Below are positions 54,740-61,236 of a stretch of DNA of 64,000 bases, piece by piece. Each line of letters begins with the position of its first letter. The stretch's first letter is position 1. A program made the position numbers and the translations under genes. The notes under the pieces were generated by a model. That model was given only the letters and a program-made list of their open reading frames with translations. It had not been told where the DNA came from and did no database searches. Origin of the DNA: Dactylonectria macrodidyma (lineage: Eukaryota > Ascomycota > Sordariomycetes > Hypocreales > Nectriaceae). The stretch lies in contig JAGMUV010000016.1 of NCBI GenBank assembly GCA_020744425.1, positions 186,001 through 250,000 of the forward strand. Reading direction: 5' to 3'.

Positions 54740-54774
54740 CACCCCCTTAGCCGAGGCCATTTCCAAGGACTTGG

Positions 54775-57700
54775 CTACCCTATAAGTTGTCTTTTGGGTC
54801 TCTGCCCTCCTGGATATCCGAGTCTTGCCTCCTTATCAGGGCTGTTGCCTTCCTTCTGGCTGCGTGTTTTCGCAATCTGGTCCTTCATAGCTTCCATTCG
54901 CTGTTCCAGGGCAATCTGGCGTGAAATGTCCTCCATTTGAAGCATCTTAATGAATGTTGCATGCCGTTGCTTGGGCAGGGCCTTTGTCATCCCGTCTGCA
55001 ATCATCTTCGATGTTGGGACCCAGCCGAACTCGACTCTCTTCTCCCTGTATTCTTGTCGTAACCAGTGTCGATGAATATCCACATGCCGAAGCTTCGTAG
55101 TCAACTTGGCTGATTCCTCAGTCATGAGCCTGATTGTCTGGGCATTATCGCATTCAATATGCAATGGTCCGTCAATCTGAACTTCCAGCTCCTTAAGAAT
55201 CCTGCTTGCGAAGATAGCTTCCTTAGCTGTCTGAGATAAAGCGAGCAATTCAGCTTCAGTACTTGACGTAGTGACCGTAGACTGTTTTGTTGCTTTCCAG
55301 GCAATTGGTCCTCCAAACAGCATCATCACATAGCCTTGCGAGCTCTTCCTGTCTATTGTATTGTCTGCATAGGAAGCATCGCTTGCACATAGGAAGCTCT
55401 TGAGGAATCTTGTTCCTCCCAGCCTGATTCCCAGTGAACGTGTTCCATACAAATACTGCAAGACTCGGTCTGCGGCCTTGTGGTGTGTGTGGTCTGGATT
55501 CTGATTGAACCTAGCTAGCCTTGCGGCTGCGAATGCAACATCGGGTCGTGTTGAGATTGATGCGAACAATATCGATCCGACTTTCTTCAAATATTTCTCG
55601 ATCGAACGCCAGTCGGCTTGGCAGGTTGCTGGTAACAATTCTTCCTCTGTCATCGGAGTCTCGGGAACCTTGGTCTCTAGGTCGATATCATACTGGTAAG
55701 CAATCTTATCGATATATGCATCTTGAGTCAGCCAGATAGATCGCTTGGCTCTGTTTCGTATGATGTGAATTCCAAGAAACCACTTCGGTTCTCCCAGCAC
55801 GGTCATATTATAAGTCTGCTGTAGGCCTTCCATAGCCTTCTTTGCCCTGTCTGCCTTCTCCTTTTGATATGCCCAGATAAGATCGTCAACAAAGAAGAAG
55901 ACAATCACTCCATCTTTAAGCATCACACAGGGTTCGTCAGGAACAGTCCTGAAGCCGAGGTCTCGGAGGGTTCGTGTCAGATCTTGTTGCCATAAGAACG
56001 GAGACCTCCGTAGTCCGTAGAGCGCCTTCTGGAGCTTTAGAACTCTGCCGTATTTTTGGAATCCTGGTGGCATTCTCATGAATACCAGCTCATCTAGCTC
56101 GCAGTGTACGAAAGCATTTACAGCATCCATCTGCACGAGCTCCAGATCGTATTCTGCTGCAATTGCCATAAGCGCCCTGAAAGACATGCTTGCAAGCGTT
56201 GTTGCTCGAGTCGGCAGATCTCCCCTAGCCTGTTGATTGCCGCAGACAACAAGACGGGCTTTGCACTTAACCAGGTATCCATGCTTGTCTGTTTTGTAAG
56301 TAAATACCCACATACAGCTTAGCACCTGTTGTCCTTTTGCCTGACGCCATGGCACTTCAACGAACGACTTCATCTGTTGGTGAGATGCCATATGTTCTTC
56401 TTGTGCTTTGCGGAACTGTTCTTTAAACGGGTGGCTGTCGAGATCCCTGAGAGTCTTCGGCTCCTCTGGTAAGTTTCGCTTATGTATCTTCTCCGGCTTG
56501 AACTTCATTCCAGCGACGAAACTCCCATGATAAGCTGTCTCGATTGGAACTGGGACAAAGTCTTCCAAGCAGCTTTCCACGACTGCAATTAGCGGAATAT
56601 CTGCTCTCACCCCCTCAGCTCCAGCGACTGGTAAGAAGACTGAAAGCGCTGCATCTTGCTCTTGGTCTGGTTCAGTTGGTGGAGGTGTACATAATGCTTC
56701 CTCCAAAGCTCTTGCTAGTTCGTAGTCTTCTTTGTCCGCTTGGTCGTCCTGATATTCGTCTGGATCATTTTCTGGATCATTTTCTGGAACCATTTCTTCC
56801 CCGTCGTCACCCTGGTCTTCTTCATGGTTGCCAGATTCAAAGACTGGCTCGTCTTCTTCAAGTACAGCTTGGTTGTTCAGCTGGCTTGGCGGAATAGCGA
56901 CCTTCTCGACCAGGTCATCAACGCTATCAATGAGTTCCTTTTCCGTACATTTGCCGTCAAAGAATGTGTCTTCGTCAAAGATAACGTCTCGAGTTGATAT
57001 GACTTTTCCTTTATGCGGGACCCAAACACGAAAGATGTTTGTCGAGTCATAGCCAACAAGATAGCCGATGTGCGCTCTTGGGTCAAGCTTGCGGAGCTTC
57101 TTTCGTTTGAGTTGCGCTCGTGATGTCATGGCGTAGGCCCTGCAGCCATATGCCTTTAAGTGCGATAGGTATGGCTGTCTTGAGTAGAACAACTCATAAG
57201 GGGTCTTCCACTCATTCGACTCTCGTGGCGTTCTGTTCTTCAGGTACACGGCTGCGCTGATTATTTCTCTCCAAAGATCATGCGGTATGTTGGCTGTGAT
57301 TCTCATCACTCGGCTCTTCTCAATTACCGCACCCCCTGAGCGCTCAGCTCCTCCGTTCTGAGCTTGCGTATTTGGCGCTGATGGTTTCCCAATGATGCCT
57401 CTCCACATCATCCAGTATTTAAACTTCTTAGTGAAGAGCTCATTGTCTGAGCGAACCGCTTTAACCAGATAGCCATAGTGGATCTTCATCCAGTGATAGA
57501 AGTGTCTCACTATCTTGCCGCTCTCTCGTCTGTCATACGTCTTGGTATAATACGGAAAGACCATACCAGACCAGGCGTCTGTGATAAACATGGCTCGAAT
57601 AAAGCCCTTCGCATCTTCATCGATGTCGGTCCAGTCAATCCAAATTTCGTAACATGGCTTGTCTTTTTCTCGGTCTGGTGGACGTCGAGATATCTGCCGA

Positions 57701-58383
57701 TGTATCTTCCCTTGGCTGCAGCCTGGACACTGCGTTGTCTTTGGTCCACGGAGTCGTATCCCTAGGGAATTCTTTCCTAAGTGATGCAACACTAACGGAC
57801 TTGGATGTCCCATTCGAAGATGCCATAGGGATCCAATCGCTACTGCTGGTGCCCTTGGATGTCGCGATGTTCTTCGCCTGTATTGCGTGCTAAAGATAGC
57901 ATCCTCAACGTCGCGCGAAATCTCTCGATACTGCAGTACGAATTGATTATGCATCTGGTGGACGATGCATATGGTTGAGCCGTCCCTTCGGATCAGGAGG
58001 TTGTTGATAGTGTCCCAGAAGATTCCATTCTCTCGAAGCAATTGAAAGGATACTAGGTTCGTGCTGAAATCGGTACAATAGGTTGCGTTCCGTAGGCGCA
58101 AAATTCCAACTTTCCCTTCTGGAAGTATGACCTCTAGGTCAACTCTTCCAAAACCTAGGATTGGAACTTCTGATGCTCCTGCAATAACTGCCTCTCCGTC
58201 TGCTGCCTTACGGAAGGTCTTAAACCTAGTCAGATCGTTAAAAATATGCAACGTTGTACCAGAATCCAAGATCGTTGATAAACGTAGCGGATACACAGTA
58301 GTTGCAGAGGTAAAGGCTGATCGTAGGTGCGCTGTGTTCGCCGCTCCTATGATCTTCACTCTGGCCTTTCTCTCCTGTAATTG
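54775..58383 (-). CDS. pol: copia pol (protease, integrase, reverse transcriptase, RNase H)
   Basis: The frame is continuous with gag across one UGA, so no separate start is needed; the first in-frame GTG is at 58359. Protease: ILDSGTTLHIFND. Integrase: zinc finger HLRMGHPSPL ... TTQCPGCSQGK, then catalytic residues around WIDWTDIDEDAKGF, AVRSDNELFTKKF and AQNGGAERSGG. A chromodomain-free acidic linker follows. Reverse transcriptase: LVVCGNQQARGDLPTRATTL, VQMDAVNAFVHCELDELVFM, KALYGLRRSPFLWQQDL, VFFFVDDLIWAY. RNase H: LCASDASYADNTIDRKSSQG, TSSTEAELLALSQTAKEAIF. About 1200 codons with no lesion. It copies and integrates the element. Confidence 0.95.
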   Translation of the reverse strand, partial: QLQERKARVKIIGAANTAHLRSAFTSATTVYPLRLSTILDSGTTLHIFNDLTRFKTFRKAADGEAVIAGASEVPILGFGRVDLEVILPEGKVGILRLRNATYCTDFSTNLVSFQLLRENGIFWDTINNLLIRRDGSTICIVHQMHNQFVLQYREISRDVEDAIFSTQYRRRTSRHPRAPAVAIGSLWHLRMGHPSPLVLHHLGKNSLGIRLRGPKTTQCPGCSQGKIHRQISRRPPDREKDKPCYEIWIDWTDIDEDAKGFIRAMFITDAWSGMVFPYYTKTYDRRESGKIVRHFYHWMKIHYGYLVKAVRSDNELFTKKFKYWMMWRGIIGKPSAPNTQAQNGGAERSGGAVIEKSRVMRITANIPHDLWREIISAAVYLKNRTPRESNEWKTPYELFYSRQPYLSHLKAYGCRAYAMTSRAQLKRKKLRKLDPRAHIGYLVGYDSTNIFRVWVPHKGKVISTRDVIFDEDTFFDGKCTEKELIDSVDDLVEKVAIPPSQLNNQAVLEEDEPVFESGNHEEDQGDDGEEMVPENDPENDPDEYQDDQADKEDYELARALEEALCTPPPTEPDQEQDAALSVFLPVAGAEGVRADIPLIAVVESCLEDFVPVPIETAYHGSFVAGMKFKPEKIHKRNLPEEPKTLRDLDSHPFKEQFRKAQEEHMASHQQMKSFVEVPWRQAKGQQVLSCMWVFTYKTDKHGYLVKCKARLVVCGNQQARGDLPTRATTLASMSFRALMAIAAEYDLELVQMDAVNAFVHCELDELVFMRMPPGFQKYGRVLKLQKALYGLRRSPFLWQQDLTRTLRDLGFRTVPDEPCVMLKDGVIVFFFVDDLIWAYQKEKADRAKKAMEGLQQTYNMTVLGEPKWFLGIHIIRNRAKRSIWLTQDAYIDKIAYQYDIDLETKVPETPMTEEELLPATCQADWRSIEKYLKKVGSILFASISTRPDVAFAAARLARFNQNPDHTHHKAADRVLQYLYGTRSLGIRLGGTRFLKSFLCASDASYADNTIDRKSSQGYVMMLFGGPIAWKATKQSTVTTSSTEAELLALSQTAKEAIFASRILKELEVQIDGPLHIECDNAQTIRLMTEESAKLTTKLRHVDIHRHWLRQEYREKRVEFGWVPTSKMIADGMTKALPKQRHATFIKMLQMEDISRQIALEQRMEAMKDQIAKTRSQKEGNSPDKEARLGYPGGQRPKRQLIG

Positions 58384-58386
58384 TCA
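58384..58386 (-). promoter_or_regulatory. gag UGA in CAR-YYA stop-codon readthrough context
   Basis: The minus strand reads AAC TGA CAA TTA CAG. CAAUUA after a stop matches the CAR-YYA context known to promote translational readthrough (tobacco mosaic virus type). gag and pol are in the same frame with only this stop between them. Confidence 0.75.
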
Positions 58387-59607
58387 GTTCCCTTTCTGTT
58401 CTCGTAAAGCATCAACCCTTCTCTGCAGCTCGTGGTCGTCCTCCAGCGCCTTCTTAGCCCTTCGCATACGACGATTATTGCGAGGCATGCCCTCCGGTCT
58501 CTTATCTTCGAACACACACCAGCAGTCAGATAGGTCATGCCCTCTCATACCGCAGGCTGGGCACGTAAGTGCTGGCCTCTTACCAGAGCGTCCTCCGGAG
58601 CCAGACTTCGTCCTCTTCCCACCCTTTGGCGTGGATGCCTCCTCACTGTGGTCACTCTCCTCGTTGCCTCCCTCTGTGTGGAACGCCCCGCCCCTCACGG
58701 TGTTACCACTCGTGGGCCTCTTGCGGGATGCCCATTCACGCATTGTCGAGGCAACCTCTTGAGGTGTCCAAACCTTTGAGCCATTGGGAGCAGGTCGCTG
58801 TACGGCCGATGCAATCAGGTCAATACCTCCTGGTCTAGATTGGGAATCTGATTCTACGGTTTCACTCCCACTGCTTGTGTGGAGTCGTCGCTGCTCAGCC
58901 GCTTCTGCTTGGGCAGTCTGGTGGGCGAGCGCATCTTGGAGGCGTCTTCTCTGAAGAACTGCTTCGGCATCTAGAATCTTAGCCCCCTCCGTGAAAGCTG
59001 TTGCATAGCTTTGATGGATTGGTTCAATTAGGTCAGCGAACTCTCGAAGCCATTGACCGGTCTCGGTCTCTGCTAGGTGATACTTCTTTGCCTTGATCAT
59101 CATCGATTCCCACGACTCAAGCCATTGTGGGAAGGCTTTCTGATTCTTAAAGCCTTTCATCACGGCAATATATTCGTCTTTCACCTTAGCCATCATGAAG
59201 CCTTCTGATGGAGCAGCAGAGCTCTTGAGCAGCTGCATCCACTCTCGCAGTGTGTCTTTTCTGTCGAGCGGTTGCCTGTACTTAGTCGAAACTGTCTCCA
59301 GGATGGTATCGTATACCGTATTAATCTCTGTCTCCTGCTTTCCGAAGTCCCTCTTCCTGACTTCCCATTGCCTAAACACAGCATCATACGCTCGCTGCTG
59401 CGACGGTGATAGCTGGGTATAGTCTGTGGCAGTAGCGTTAAAGTCGCTATACTGAGGCTCTCTTGGTTCTTGCAAGAGTTCCCCAATAGGATGATCAGGG
59501 TGCATGTAGGACCATATCTTCCTTGGAGTCTTGGCTGATGTGGACTGAATCCACGCATCCCAATTTTCCTTCCCAGTCAAGATCACTCTCTGGTCTTTTG
59601 ACGTCAT
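58384..59607 (-). CDS. gag: copia gag
   Basis: Gag of the copia element, 407 residues from the ATG of MTSKDQRVILTGKENWDAW. It is helical in the middle (KDEYIAVMKGFKNQKAFPQW). A CCHC zinc knuckle CPACGMRGHDLSDC near residue 355 is the nucleic-acid-binding element, and the end is highly charged. It terminates in UGA followed by CAAUUA, and the same frame continues into pol without another stop. Gag would form the virus-like particle; Gag-Pol would arise by readthrough. Confidence 0.92.
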   Translation of the reverse strand: MTSKDQRVILTGKENWDAWIQSTSAKTPRKIWSYMHPDHPIGELLQEPREPQYSDFNATATDYTQLSPSQQRAYDAVFRQWEVRKRDFGKQETEINTVYDTILETVSTKYRQPLDRKDTLREWMQLLKSSAAPSEGFMMAKVKDEYIAVMKGFKNQKAFPQWLESWESMMIKAKKYHLAETETGQWLREFADLIEPIHQSYATAFTEGAKILDAEAVLQRRRLQDALAHQTAQAEAAEQRRLHTSSGSETVESDSQSRPGGIDLIASAVQRPAPNGSKVWTPQEVASTMREWASRKRPTSGNTVRGGAFHTEGGNEESDHSEEASTPKGGKRTKSGSGGRSGKRPALTCPACGMRGHDLSDCWCVFEDKRPEGMPRNNRRMRRAKKALEDDHELQRRVDALREQKGN

Positions 59608-59754
59608 ATTCGGATCGGCCGGAACGGACGGTATCGATCGATTTTGACCGCGTCACAACGTATTCTATCTGAATAACGATGGATATCGGCCCTTCGAGGT
59701 CTGGCTCGATGCAAATCGTATTATTGCTGTCTTTTTCAATGGAATTGTCGCGAA

Positions 59755-59767
59755 CCGGGCTCATAAC
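59755..59767 (-). promoter_or_regulatory. Primer-binding site matching the anticodon arm of initiator tRNA-Met
   Basis: Directly inside the 5' LTR the minus strand reads GTTATGAGCCCGG. This is complementary to the GGGCUCAUAAC anticodon stem-loop of eukaryotic initiator tRNA-Met rather than to its 3' CCA end. Drosophila copia uses the same half-tRNA priming site, so a half-tRNA primer is likely. Confidence 0.75.
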
Positions 59768-59941
59768 TGTCACGAGCTTTTGTCGTGTGAGGCACCTGAT
59801 TGGGTGTGTGTATGTTCTTGATTGTGTCAAGTCCCCGCTCTGAGTCCCTGTACACCCTTTATGCTAAAATAGCTAGAAGGATATTGCTATAGCAGGCACA
59901 CGCCATATACACGCCCTGCTACCCAAATACACATCGTGACA
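59768..59941 (-). repeat. 5' LTR (LTR-c) of the copia element
   Basis: 174 bp with TGT/ACA ends. It is followed outside by the gccca duplication and inside by the primer-binding site. Confidence 0.95.
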
Positions 59942-59946
59942 GCCCA

Positions 59947-60378
59947 CTTCCCCACATTATGATACCTGTTGGATTGACCCCTCGGGTACCGGACTAGGGC
60001 CCGGCTAGAAACAACCTCTGATACATCAATATCCTGTCTTAGTCATAGGGTGTGAGATTGACCAAGAAACCCCTCACAGGAAAAGAGGGGGCCGGAGGCA
60101 TCCGAGATGATTCAGCCGAAGGCTGACTCTACACCAGTTCTTAAGTTTTCCGAATATGAGGGTTTGGTGCAAGATTGGCCAAAAGTTTCTGATTGGTCCA
60201 AAATTTTGTATGGGCAGCCGCAAAACGTGCAACAACTGGATGACGGCCTCAAAAAAGTGGGACCATACTTGGCAGCTGGCATTACCCCCGGTTTGTTTAC
60301 GTTGGATTTCGTACACCCCCGGTTTGTTTACTTTGGATTTCGCATATAATGCTGCTTGATGTCTTGCTTCGTTAAGCA
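59947..60378. other. Spacer between copia and the Helitron gene; Helitron 5' end probably inside
   Basis: No gene was found. A 20-bp direct duplication around cccggtttgtttac lies at 60288-60330. A Helitron 5' terminus (TC...) could not be located with confidence. Confidence 0.4.
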
Positions 60379-61183
60379 ATGAGTCCTAAGCCTACTCCTC
60401 AACGGCTACGAGATGACATGATTCCCACCGTCTGTGCCCGCTGTGGTGAGGAGAAACCGGCTGGTGACTTCGTTAGCAAAAGGAAATCTGCGGGTAACAC
60501 TAAGAATTGCCTGGAGTGCCGTAATCAGTGCAATTCTCATGTCAGCTGTCTCTCCACTCCGTAGGGCTTTTAATGCTAACTAAATGAAGAATTCCAGATC
60601 CAGAGGCGCGATTCTGACAATGAGGAGCCTCGCTGTCCGTCCTTCCTCAGTTGAAAGGCCAGCCCCGAAGAGAACCGACACAGATGCTGGCCTTTCGCCT
60701 CCGAACGAGAGATCCGGAACACAGCCTACTTCACCGGAGAGACTACGACAACTTCACACGGCGAGGAGGTTATTTGAAGAGCCAATTAGCCAGCCGCAGG
60801 TGGTGCTGGGGACGCCAATCCCACCAACCCAACAAAGCTTGCGCAACTTCCGGACTCTTGCTCCCTCACCGCCCGTACAGCTAATGACCGATCAAATCGC
60901 CTCACATTCTGATCCATCTCCTGTCCCAAGCAGCACAACTAATACTGAGTACTCTTACTTAGCTTCTAGGTTCCATAAGGGCGGGAAGGACTCACAAGAT
61001 AATGCTTCTAAGGCCGAGGCGAAGGCAAAGCAGGTGGCTATACAGCGCGACCATCGTTCACGGCGCCGTGCAGGGGAGACTGTCTCCCTGACTCCCTCGA
61101 TATCTCAACTGGGCGTCTTTGCAGTTCTTCATGAGCCTGGAGAAGGTATCCCTGGCCGTGATCGTCGTCGTTATGCAGGCTAA
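60379..61183 (+). CDS. Helitron gene, 5' exons (zinc-ribbon module and linker)
   Basis: Exon 1 (60379-60529) encodes MSPKPTPQRLRDDMIPTVCA with RCGEEKPAGDF and NCLECRNQ, a CxxC/CxxC zinc-ribbon-like module. It matches the module at the start of the Helitron fragment at 12839. A 68-nt intron (gtgcaa ... gctaact ... ttccag) joins in frame to a disordered Ser/Pro-rich exon that runs to 61183. The link to the Rep frame at 61237 is not resolved; another intron near 61140-61190 is likely. The small module probably belongs to the same transposase protein. Confidence 0.6.
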
Positions 61184-61236
61184 CCACCGTATTAGCCGAT
61201 GGTCATGGCGCCTGTCCAGAACGGGACGGGATAAAT

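Larger units (their letters stand above)
54566..59941 (-). mobile_element. Full-length Ty1/copia retrotransposon (5376 bp), TSD gccca
   Basis: The two 174-bp LTRs (54566-54739 and 59768-59941) differ at a single base by eye. gccca flanks the element (54561-54565 and 59942-59946). gag and pol are intact on the minus strand, so the 5' LTR is the one at 59768. The primer site adjoins that LTR, and a purine-rich tract (aagggggtg on the minus strand) adjoins the other. Domain order protease, integrase, reverse transcriptase, RNase H is the copia order. The near-identical LTRs and open frames mark a very young, possibly active copy. Confidence 0.95.
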
